This document shows, piece by piece, positions 1 to 6,500 of a stretch of DNA of 8,757 nt (position 1 is its first letter; each line of letters starts with the position of its first letter). A program made the position numbers and the translations under genes. The notes beneath the pieces were generated by a model. It was given only the letters and a program-made list of their open reading frames with translations. It was not told the DNA's origin and ran no database searches. Where the stretch lies: contig CAAGMX010000090.1 of the NCBI GenBank assembly GCA_900771165.1, forward strand, positions 1 to 8,757. Direction: 5' to 3'. This DNA comes from Victivallales bacterium (GTDB lineage: Bacteria > Verrucomicrobiota > Lentisphaeria > Oligosphaerales > Oligosphaeraceae).

Positions 1-87
1 CGACTGAGACGGGGGGGGGGGGGGGGGGGGGGGGTATCTGTCATGTTTTTTTGCGAAATTTTGAATTTTTTCCCGAATTCTGCCCAT
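1..87 (-). CDS. Possible 5' end of an unknown gene, cut by the left edge
   Basis: An ATG at 87 (minus strand) opens a frame that stays open to the window edge (29 codons). Its first residues are MGRIREKIQNFAKKHDRY, a charged, helix-like stretch. The frame then enters the C24 tract (minus strand), which would encode eight prolines, followed by Ser-Gln-Ser. A purine-rich GGGGAG lies seven bases upstream of the ATG, which is good Shine-Dalgarno spacing. The start lies after the intrinsic terminator of the heat shock genes, so it would need its own promoter, and I see no convincing one. The product is not recognised. The open frame is too short to rule out chance, and the tract itself may be an artefact. 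Confidence 0.22.
   Translation of the reverse strand, partial: MGRIREKIQNFAKKHDRYPPPPPPPPSQS
11..34. repeat. 24-base poly-G tract
   Basis: An uninterrupted run of 24 G on the plus strand, ten bases from the left edge. A pure tract this long is very rare in bacterial chromosomes. It may be a real hypermutable tract or a sequencing or assembly artefact. The window ends on the other side in a run of 16 C, so both edges lie in homopolymer G/C. Read outward from the centre, both edges run into C. Dark-cycle poly-G tails on outward-reading Illumina reads would instead give G outward, so that simple artefact does not explain them. Confidence 0.9.
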
Positions 88-165
88 TTTTCTTCTCCCC
101 TCTCCCCTTTTTTCCTGTCCCCTCGCCTGGAATCCTCCTGTCGGTTTTCCCCGGGTTTCCGGCAC

Positions 166-211
166 AAAAAAAGGGCGGGAGAGATGTCTGTGGGGACATC
201 CACTCCCGCCC
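166..211 (-). terminator. Intrinsic terminator after the Hsp20 pair
   Basis: On the minus strand CTCCCGCCC pairs perfectly with GGGCGGGAG (arms 203-211 and 173-181). An inner stem extends it (GATGTC/GACATC at 183-188 and 195-200) with a six-base loop. The hairpin is followed at once by seven T (172 to 166). This is a textbook rho-independent terminator for leftward transcription. It closes the heat shock unit about 48 bases after the stop codon. Confidence 0.88.
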
Positions 212-220
212 TGGGGCGTT

Positions 221-251
221 CGGCCGTTTTCTCTAGGAGAGGAAACGGCCG
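221..251 (-). other. Stop-proximal hairpin, first of two in tandem
   Basis: Nine-base arms CGGCCGTTT (221-229) and AAACGGCCG (243-251) are perfectly complementary. A short inner CTCT/AGAG pairing adds to the stem. It starts only seven bases after the hsp20 stop codon and has no T-tract of its own, so it is probably not a stand-alone terminator. It may protect the mRNA 3' end from exonucleases or back up the following terminator. The structure is seen directly and the role is inferred. Confidence 0.7.
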
Positions 252-258
252 GTGGGGA

Positions 259-696
259 TTAGCCGATGGTGATCTTCCGCGGGGCGTTCTCCGCTTTTGC
301 CGGCACCCGGAAGGTCAGGACGCCATCGGCCAGATTCGCCTGGATCTTTCCGGCATCCGCATCTTCCGGCAGGGTGAAGAAATACTCCACCTCGTTGCGG
401 TAGGACTCGTCGTCCTCTTCCCCGACGGTCTTGCCCTTGATGGCAATGCCGCCATTCCGGAACTCCACATCCAGGTTTTCCGCCTTCATGCCCGTGACTT
501 CCGCATGGAGAACGTAGGCGCCGTCCTTGGTTTTCTGGAATCCCTCCACCCTCCGGGGAACCATCTCGTTGCGGCTGGCGAAAAAGGGCATCACCGGCAG
601 TCCGAAGATTTCAGCGAAGGGATCGAAGGAGCATCCTCTGTCCGAACGGCAGACCTGCTTTTCCTGATTACCACGATTCACTTTGATTTCGTTCAT
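259..696 (-). CDS. hsp20: Small heat shock protein, Hsp20/alpha-crystallin family (distal paralogue)
   Basis: A 145-residue ATP-independent holdase expected to bind unfolding proteins in the cytoplasm and hold them for refolding by DnaK/ClpB. The alpha-crystallin domain spans about residues 50-135. It carries the family signature around DGVLTFRVPAK (124-134), and the C-terminal I-x-I motif is I142-T-I144, which docks into a neighbouring subunit. The N-terminal arm is short and holds two cysteines (C16 and C22). The start at ATG 696 was chosen over a longer frame because TAGGAGGTAA, a near-perfect Shine-Dalgarno, ends four bases upstream and the extra upstream residues look non-coding. It is a clear paralogue of the gene just upstream, with more than half of the domain residues identical, and is probably co-transcribed with it. 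A tandem-hairpin terminator follows. Length is normal for bacterial Hsp20. Family assignment is secure; specific partners are not known. Confidence 0.95.
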   Translation of the reverse strand: MNEIKVNRGNQEKQVCRSDRGCSFDPFAEIFGLPVMPFFASRNEMVPRRVEGFQKTKDGAYVLHAEVTGMKAENLDVEFRNGGIAIKGKTVGEEDDESYRNEVEYFFTLPEDADAGKIQANLADGVLTFRVPAKAENAPRKITIG

Positions 697-700
697 TGCG

Positions 701-727
701 TTACCTCCTAATGGCCCAGCAGGGCCA
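701..727 (-). promoter_or_regulatory. Strong ribosome binding site with an abutting hairpin
   Basis: On the minus strand TAGGAGGTAA (710 to 701) is an almost perfect Shine-Dalgarno for the distal hsp20. Immediately upstream a perfect six-base stem (TGGCCC/GGGCCA, arms 722-727 and 712-717) closes a four-base loop. The ribosome binding site itself is outside the stem, so this is not a simple SD-masking thermometer. It could be a processing or mRNA-stabilising element, or could tune translation of the second gene. The structure is seen; the role is inferred. Confidence 0.6.
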
Positions 728-751
728 AATTCTTGCTGGCTGACGTTTTCA

Positions 752-775
752 GGGAAGGGAGAGACACCTCTTCCC
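752..775 (-). other. Hairpin after the stop codon of the proximal hsp20
   Basis: Arms GGGAAG (752-757) and CTTCCC (770-775) are complementary around a 12-base loop, three bases after the TAA of the proximal gene. No T-tract follows on the minus strand, so transcription should continue into the distal hsp20. It may mark an mRNA processing or partial-attenuation point between the two genes. Six base pairs could occur by chance. Confidence 0.4.
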
Positions 776-778
776 GTC

Positions 779-1180
779 TTAGGCGATGGGGATCTTATGG
801 GCGGCGGCATCAGCCTTCGCCGCCACCCGGAGGGTCAGGACGCCATCCTGGAGAGTCGCCTGGATCTTCCCGGGGTCCGCTTCCTCGGGCAGGAGGAAGA
901 AATACCGGATCTGATTCTGGTAGGTATCCTCGCCCTCCGGGGTCTTTCCCTGGAGCAGCACACCGTCGTTCTGATACTCCAGATCCAGATCCTCCGCCTT
1001 CAGTCCCGGCACTTCCACATGGAGGAAGAAGTTGCCCTCTTTGTCCTTCCGGAAGCCCCTCACCTGACGTTCCTGTCTCCGGGGCGTCCCGAAGAGGAGA
1101 TCCTTCATCATGGCCTCGGTGCGCTTCTGCGCCCGCCAAAGTCCGTTTTCCACTCGGGGATCAATGTAGAACATTCTCAT
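779..1180 (-). CDS. hsp20: Small heat shock protein, Hsp20/alpha-crystallin family (proximal paralogue)
   Basis: A 133-residue cytoplasmic holdase chaperone. A short N-terminal arm (residues 1-40) precedes the alpha-crystallin domain (about 41-122). The domain includes LHVEVPGLKAEDLDLEY (53-69) and DGVLTLRVAAK (112-122). The C-terminal anchor motif is I130-P-I132. The start at ATG 1180 is preceded by AAAGGAG with nine bases of spacing; the upstream extension of the frame lacks coding character. It is the first gene of the heat shock pair. A sigma-54 promoter candidate sits about 120 bases upstream of the start codon, with a hairpin in the leader. DNA near the 3' ends of the two paralogues is still almost identical (824-847 against 304-327, one mismatch), which points to tandem duplication. 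Paralogous sHsps often co-assemble, as IbpA and IbpB do in E. coli; that is an inference here. Confidence 0.95.
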   Translation of the reverse strand: MRMFYIDPRVENGLWRAQKRTEAMMKDLLFGTPRRQERQVRGFRKDKEGNFFLHVEVPGLKAEDLDLEYQNDGVLLQGKTPEGEDTYQNQIRYFFLLPEEADPGKIQATLQDGVLTLRVAAKADAAAHKIPIA

Positions 1181-1227
1181 TTTCGTTTTCTCCTTTGTTT
1201 TGATTTCCCGTCTTCCCACATCACACC

Positions 1228-1266
1228 CGGGAACCGGATCCCTCACTTTTCGCTGGTCCGTTCCCG
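1228..1266 (-). promoter_or_regulatory. Leader hairpin of the proximal hsp20
   Basis: Within the predicted 5' untranslated region, CGGGAACGGA (1266 to 1257) pairs with TCCGGTTCCCG (1238 to 1228). This gives ten base pairs with one bulged G, around an 18-base loop. It lies between the predicted transcription start (about 1286) and the ribosome binding site (1196 to 1190), leaving the latter free. A role in mRNA stability or thermal control is possible, but it does not mask the Shine-Dalgarno directly. Confidence 0.5.
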
Positions 1267-1296
1267 CCTCGTCTTGAAGCACAGGTTCGGAGGAAA

Positions 1297-1314
1297 AGCA
1301 GGAGGCGTGCCAAA
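1297..1314 (-). promoter_or_regulatory. Sigma-54 (-24/-12) promoter for the hsp20 pair
   Basis: The minus strand reads TTTGGCACGCCTCCTGCT. Against the sigma-54 consensus YTGGCACG-N4-TTGCW it matches every defined position except one (CTGC instead of TTGC). The invariant GG (1311-1310) and GC (1299-1298) are exactly ten bases apart. It lies in the only sizeable gap before the heat shock genes, correctly oriented, with a predicted start near 1286 and a leader of about 105 bases. It implies control by RpoN and an AAA+ enhancer-binding activator. In E. coli ibpB also has a sigma-54 promoter, so there is precedent. No encoded activator is visible in this window. Confidence 0.75.
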
Positions 1315-1319
1315 GTTTT

Positions 1320-1345
1320 CCCGGCATCCCCCCTCCCCTGCCGGG
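1320..1345. repeat. Inverted repeat between pbpC and the sigma-54 promoter
   Basis: Seven-base arms CCCGGCA (1320-1326) and TGCCGGG (1339-1345) flank a 12-base pyrimidine-rich (plus strand) spacer. It sits just upstream of the -24 element. As RNA it would form a hairpin in the pbpC 3' region, but it is followed by AAAACTTT on the minus strand and not a U-tract, so it is a poor intrinsic terminator. It may instead be a protein binding site for the promoter. Confidence 0.5.
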
Positions 1346-1382
1346 CTTATCCGCCGTGACAGCCGGACACAATTCTGCGCAC

Positions 1383-1403
1383 GCCCGACGCACCCCGCCG
1401 GGC
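1383..1403. repeat. Inverted repeat just after the pbpC stop
   Basis: Arms GCCCG (1383-1387) and CGGGC (1399-1403) lie eight bases beyond the pbpC stop codon. The centre is about 107 bases upstream of the predicted sigma-54 start, a typical distance for an enhancer-binding activator site. It could equally be a weak mRNA 3' hairpin of pbpC, or chance in GC-rich DNA. Confidence 0.3.
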
Positions 1404-1411
1404 ACTTTTCC

Positions 1412-3571
1412 TCACCGCACCTGCAAGGTGAGGGTGGCCGGGGTCCATTCCTCCCCCGCCCAGAGCACCAGATGATAGCTTCCTTTCCCCAGACGCAGCG
1501 CCTCCCCCGAGGAATGCCGCCCCCGATATTCCCCGTTGAGATACAGATGGCACTCGGAAGGCTCGGTCTTTAAAGAAAAGGAAATCTCCTCCTCTCCCGC
1601 TCCTTCCCGATAGTATTCTCCCGGTGCCGGGGAGAGAATCCGGATTTGGCGGACCGCCTCGGCTTCCTGCCGTCCGCAGGCCTCGCAGCGCACCAGGGGA
1701 ATCCCCTGGATGGTCCATCCCAGCATGGTCTCCCCGCAATCCGGCCCAGGCGTCAGACCGCTCCGGACACAGAGGGGACGGCGCTCCCAAAGGGTCTCCT
1801 GGCAAGGGGGCCAGAGAGGTGGCGCCTCCCGGGAAAGGGTCTGGATGAGGCTTCCCTCCACGGGAGCCGCAGCCGTCGCCCCCACCAGCGCCGAGGAGGC
1901 ACGCCCATTTTTGTTGCCCAGCCACACCCCCACGGTCCACTGGGGCGTCACGGCGAAACACCAGGCATCCCGGTTTCCATTGGAGGTGCCTGTCTTCCAG
2001 GACACCGGCAGTTCTCCCGCCCCGGGCAGAGGCCGGCGCAGCATCGCCAGCACCATCTGCCGGGTGCCCTCGTTCCAGAGCTCCTCCTGATCCCTCTCTC
2101 CTGCGGGAACCTCCTGCAGCCAGACCAGGCCTTTGGGGGCGCCGGCCAGGCGGGCATAGGCGGCCGTCATGGCCAGCAGGGTGGATTCCGTGCCTCCGAT
2201 GGCCAGGGAGAGGCCCACCTTCTCCGCCAAGGCGGAAGGAGTAGACTTGAGCATATCCAGGCGCCAAAGCAGCCGGAGAAAGCGCTCCACCCCCAGGCGC
2301 TGCAGCAGCCGCACCGCCGGAGTGTTCAGGGAATCCGCCAGCGCTTCCCGGGCGCTCACCTCCCCCCGGAAGGATCCGTCATAGTTTTCGGGGCGATAAT
2401 CGGGGAGGGTCAGAGGGGCGTCCAGAAGGCGCGTCTCCGCCACCAGCATTCCCCCGTATAGGGCCTCCCCGTACAGAAAGGGCTTCCAGGCAGAGCCGGG
2501 GGAGCGCCAGGACACCGCCCCATTCACCGCACCGCCCCCCACACGCCAGAAATCCAGGGTGCCCACGCAGGCACGGACCTGTCCCGTGGCATTCTCCACC
2601 ACCACGGCCACCCCATCTGCCACCCCTTCCAGGCGCTCCACCTGCCGCTTCAGGGCCTCCCGCACCTGTTCCTGGAGCTGAAAATCCAGGGAGAGCCGGT
2701 ATTCCTGCTGTCCCGGATGAGCCATTTTGACCAGGGAGAGTGGCTGAGTATCCGTCAGCAGGGGCCAGAGCCGGGTGGAGAACTGCCGGTACCGGAGGGG
2801 TTCCTGGCGGACCGTCTCGGCCTCTTCGGGGGTCAGGACGCCGTGGCGCACCAGGAGGTGGAGGACCATTTCCCGGCGTTTCAGGGCCGCCTGGGGATTA
2901 CGGTCGGGACTGTATCGCCTGGGGCTTTGGGGGATTCCCGAAAGCAGGATCATCTCATTGCGGTTCAATTCCCCGGCGTGGCGCCCGAAGTAGTACTGGG
3001 CGGCGGCCTCCAACCCGTGGAGTTTTCCCCCGTAGGGGAGCTGGTTGAAATACTCCACCAGGATTTCCTCCTTGGAATGGGAGCGCTCCCACTGGCAGGC
3101 CAGGAAAATCTGTCGCAGTTTGTACTTCAGGGTGCGGTGCCGGCCTGTCCGCATGGTCATCACCTGCATGGTGATGGTGGAGCCCCCCGACACCACCCGG
3201 CGATGCCGGATCATCTGCCAAAAGGCCCGCAGCCCGGAACGCCAGTCAAAGCCATGATGCTCCCAAAACCGATGATCCTCCACCGCCAGCACAAACCGGA
3301 TCATGTCAGGCGGGATTTCCTGGTAGGACAACGGAAAATTCCAGCGGTAATCTCCCCCCCGCTCCACATGGACCAGCTGCCCCGAGGCATCCCAATACTG
3401 CACCGAAGGCCTCCGGATGGCCGGATCCTCCTCCGGCATCTCCACCCAATGCACCCCCAGGAGAAACGCCCCCCGCCCCAACAGGAGCAGGAGCACGCCT
3501 CCCAGCAGGATCCACCGGAGGAAACACCAGGGCCTTCCCGGCGCGGCAGGTTGGGCAGACGCGGCGGACAA
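1412..3571 (-). CDS. pbpC: Penicillin-binding protein 1C, bifunctional glycosyltransferase/transpeptidase
   Basis: A 719-residue inner-membrane enzyme facing the periplasm that polymerises and cross-links peptidoglycan. A membrane anchor spans about residues 17-40. The GT51 domain follows: AVEDHRFWEHHGFD (96-109, catalytic E98), GGSTITMQ (129-136) and EEILVEYFNQLPYGG (168-182). The transpeptidase domain carries SxxK as S360-A-W-K363, SxN as S414-L-N416 and KTGTS at 526-530. The C-terminal BiPBP-type beta domain (about 640-719) is typical of PBP1C. Five cysteines lie between 590 and 632, including a C-E-A-C pair (629-632), as expected for an oxidised periplasmic segment. The start is TTG at 3571: no ATG or GTG precedes the anchor, upstream in-frame sequence ends at the A2M TGA, and GGGGAA lies nine bases upstream. 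The TTG is three bases after the A2M stop, which suggests translational coupling. A2M-pbpC pairing is a well-known bacterial arrangement, thought to link protease trapping to wall repair. All catalytic motifs look intact. Confidence 0.97.
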   Translation of the reverse strand: MSAASAQPAAPGRPWCFLRWILLGGVLLLLLGRGAFLLGVHWVEMPEEDPAIRRPSVQYWDASGQLVHVERGGDYRWNFPLSYQEIPPDMIRFVLAVEDHRFWEHHGFDWRSGLRAFWQMIRHRRVVSGGSTITMQVMTMRTGRHRTLKYKLRQIFLACQWERSHSKEEILVEYFNQLPYGGKLHGLEAAAQYYFGRHAGELNRNEMILLSGIPQSPRRYSPDRNPQAALKRREMVLHLLVRHGVLTPEEAETVRQEPLRYRQFSTRLWPLLTDTQPLSLVKMAHPGQQEYRLSLDFQLQEQVREALKRQVERLEGVADGVAVVVENATGQVRACVGTLDFWRVGGGAVNGAVSWRSPGSAWKPFLYGEALYGGMLVAETRLLDAPLTLPDYRPENYDGSFRGEVSAREALADSLNTPAVRLLQRLGVERFLRLLWRLDMLKSTPSALAEKVGLSLAIGGTESTLLAMTAAYARLAGAPKGLVWLQEVPAGERDQEELWNEGTRQMVLAMLRRPLPGAGELPVSWKTGTSNGNRDAWCFAVTPQWTVGVWLGNKNGRASSALVGATAAAPVEGSLIQTLSREAPPLWPPCQETLWERRPLCVRSGLTPGPDCGETMLGWTIQGIPLVRCEACGRQEAEAVRQIRILSPAPGEYYREGAGEEEISFSLKTEPSECHLYLNGEYRGRHSSGEALRLGKGSYHLVLWAGEEWTPATLTLQVR

Positions 3572-3574
3572 GTA

Positions 3575-6500
3575 TCAGGGTTCCCCGTCCACCACCATGC
3601 GTGCGGCAGCGGGGGGCTCCAGAGCCCGCAGGCTGGGACGATACATGGATTCCACCGTCACGGGAGGCACGGCATAGATGCCCGGAGAGACCACCCGGAC
3701 CCAGTAGCGGGCCTCCAGGTCGCCATCGGCACTGTCCCCAAAGCCCAGGAAGCGGTCGAAGCGCTTCTCCATCCGGTGGAATTTCGCCCCTGCCCCATCT
3801 CCCGGCATGGGTTCCTGGAGCCGGCTGCTGGTCAGGAGCTGCTCATCCTCAATCTGCAGAGCGCCAGGAAGCAGGTCGCAAAGCACATAGTTCCCCACCT
3901 CCGGATTCAACACCCGCACCTGAAGACAGACCTGGATGCGCTGGCCAGGACGGAAGGCGGTCACTGTCTCCCCCTTCTCGTCCCGGTATTCCCGATGGAC
4001 GGCAAGCCCCTGGGACACCGGAGACACCTCCCCGGAGATCGTCTGGCGGGACCGCAGGGCCACCCGCACGGGAATCTCCCCGGTGTTGTGCAGGAGATAG
4101 CGCCCTGGCTGGGAGAGATGGAGAGGCTGCCGGCTGGTCTCCGTCGTGGCCGCCGAGGTTTCCTTCCACGCCACGGCAAAATTTCCCCGGGGCTGTTCCC
4201 GGAGAGCGGCGGAGAGTCCCAGGGCCGCCCAGGCATTTTCCTGGGTGGAGCCCCAGTGTCCCTCCTCATTCCGGGCCGTCAGGAGCATTTCCGTCAGGGC
4301 GGGGATCCGGGGATCTTCCGGCAGCACCTGGCACAGAAGCCACAGGCCCATGCCCATACGCCGGATGTGGGAATCCAGGCCCGGCGCGCTGTCCTCGTCG
4401 GGGCGCATCCAGTTCCCCGTCTCCGCCAAGGCCTGGTCCAGCAGGATTTTTCCCTGGGCCGCCTGGCCTCCCTTCATCAACGCCACCGCCTTCAGGAGTT
4501 TTCCAAAGGCATCGCAGGCCTGGTCGGGAAGGAGATTTCCGTAGGCCTCCACGCTGCGGGGTTCTGCCCAGGCCAGCACCAGGGTGGCCATGGCCCGCTT
4601 TCCGGGAGCATCCCCCGTCTGATTCAGCGTCCGCTTCAGGTTCTCCACCATCTGGCGCCGCCACTCCCTCGGCAGAGCATAGCCCCGTTTCTCGGCCTCC
4701 AGCAGGAAGAGGTAGGCATAGAGGGATCCCTCCTCCCAGACCAATTTCCCGCCGGACCACATGGAAAGCCATCCGTCCCGGCAGCGCTTCGTCCCTAGAT
4801 CCAGAAGCACACTCTGGATTTTCTGCCGGGCGGCCTGGGCATAGAGGGGAGGCACCAGCCCCTGCTCCGCCAATTTCTCCACCCCCAGCAGGGGGAAGGC
4901 CGTGGAAACCATCTGCTCCAGGCAGCCGTAGGGATATTCCCCCAGCCACTTCAGACTGCCGGTGATGGCCAACGCGGCGGTTCCGGCCTCCAGGGAGCCC
5001 CAGCGCTCCACCGTGAATTCCCGGCTCTCCCCTGGGGCCAGGGACACACTCTCCACCACATCCCGTCCGGGGACGGCCGGCCGCAGGGTCAGGGCGTACT
5101 CCGCCACCGTGCTCTGCTCTCCCAGGGAAAGGGTCACCCGAAGCCGGAGACGTTCCCCCTCCCCTGCCGTCACCTCGACGCCTGCCTGGGCCGACTTCCC
5201 CGGCTCCAGCCGCACCTGGCCACTTCCGGGACCCGCCAGGGTTCCCCCCTCCACGTCCACCGTCCATTGGGCCGTGCCGGCCGGCAGCCGGTGATTTTCC
5301 ATCTGGAATCCCACCCGGAGACGGTCTCCCGGGGCGGCCACACGGGGGCCGTGAAGCTGGAGGGTCATCTCCCGCCGCAGAACCATCTCCGCCTCGCCCC
5401 GGCCCACGCCCGCCGGGCCGGCCGCCACCGCCATCAGGCGCAGGCTGCCCACGTGATCCGGCAGGGTCACCGGGAGGCTGATCTCGCCGGACTCCGGCAC
5501 CCGGACAGTCCCCAGATACACCAGGGCCACCTTCCGGGCCGCCTCCTCCAGGGAGGAGAGGAACTTTGCCCCCAGGGCGGCGCCGCCGCCGATATGCTCA
5601 GTGCCGGCGTTCAGAATGGGATAGAGCATCCCGTAGCTATGGAAGAATCCGGGCTCCCGCCGCTGGGGGCCATGGAAAAAGGCAAAGGGATCGGGGGTGG
5701 CGAAGCCGGTCAGGGCCAGAGCCCCTTCCTCCACCCCCCAGAGGACCGCCTCCCCGGAGGCGGGATTCCCCTGGGCATCCTGGAGCCGGACGCCCAGCGT
5801 GACCTGCGCCCCAGGCAACGCCTCCTCCGGCGCCTCCCATTGCACCTTCAGCCGATGGGCATCCTGGTTGACAGGCACTTCCGCCAATCCCGCCAGCAGC
5901 AGGGGATCCGCCTCCGGAGATTCCCGGACGGCCACCGTCACATGGGCATACCAGGTGCCTTGCCGGGTCTCCGGGGGAATCAGGATCTTCACCTGGTTCT
6001 CTCCCTGGTTCACGGGGAAGGCGAAAGCCTCCGAAAGCCCCTGGCCGCCTGCCGTCACCATGCCCTCTCCCGGGCTGGGCACCGAGAAGGAAAGGGTGGC
6101 CGTCTCCCCGGGGAGGTATCTCTCCTTGTCCAGGGTGAAGACCAGGGAGCGGGGATCCCGCAGGCGGCGCCCGCCTCCGGCGCCATGCCAGAATTCCATA
6201 TGGAGGCGTCCCCTCCCCTGTTCATCCCGGATCTCCAGACGGTATTCCCCTGGAGTGACGCTCTCCGGCAGCAGGAACCAGCCCTCCTCCTGCGCCACCG
6301 CGCCCCGCTGGACTTCCGCCTCCCGCTTCTCCCATTCCCGGGAGAGGCTGCCATCCCGCTGGGTATGCAACACATAGTGCCAATCCTGCCGGAAGAGGAT
6401 ATAGGTCAGATTCGAGGGAAGCGGGAGTTCCCGGCCCTCCGGGGAGCAGGCCGCCAGGCGCAGGGCGCAGCGTCCCGTGGGATGTTCTCCCTTCCAGCCC

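Noticed and set aside
43..711. Plus-strand frame over the distal hsp20 and its 3' region
   Set aside because: It reads backwards through a well-supported sHsp gene and two terminator hairpins; the translation shows no family features.
1286..1297. TTTTCCTCC near the sigma-54 site as an anti-Shine-Dalgarno of an RNA thermometer
   Set aside because: It could pair with the GGAGAAAA of the hsp20 ribosome binding site, but it falls at about -11 to -2 relative to the predicted transcription start, so it would not be in the RNA.
1181..1411. CIRCE (HrcA) element upstream of the hsp20 pair
   Set aside because: Looked for TTAGCACTC-N9-GAGTGCTAA and found no match in the gap.
2717..4798. Plus-strand open frame of 693 codons antisense to pbpC and A2M
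   Set aside because: It is an antisense shadow of GC-rich codon usage. Its translation is rich in His, Gly, Pro and Gln without motifs, and it overlaps two clear genes with intact catalytic motifs.
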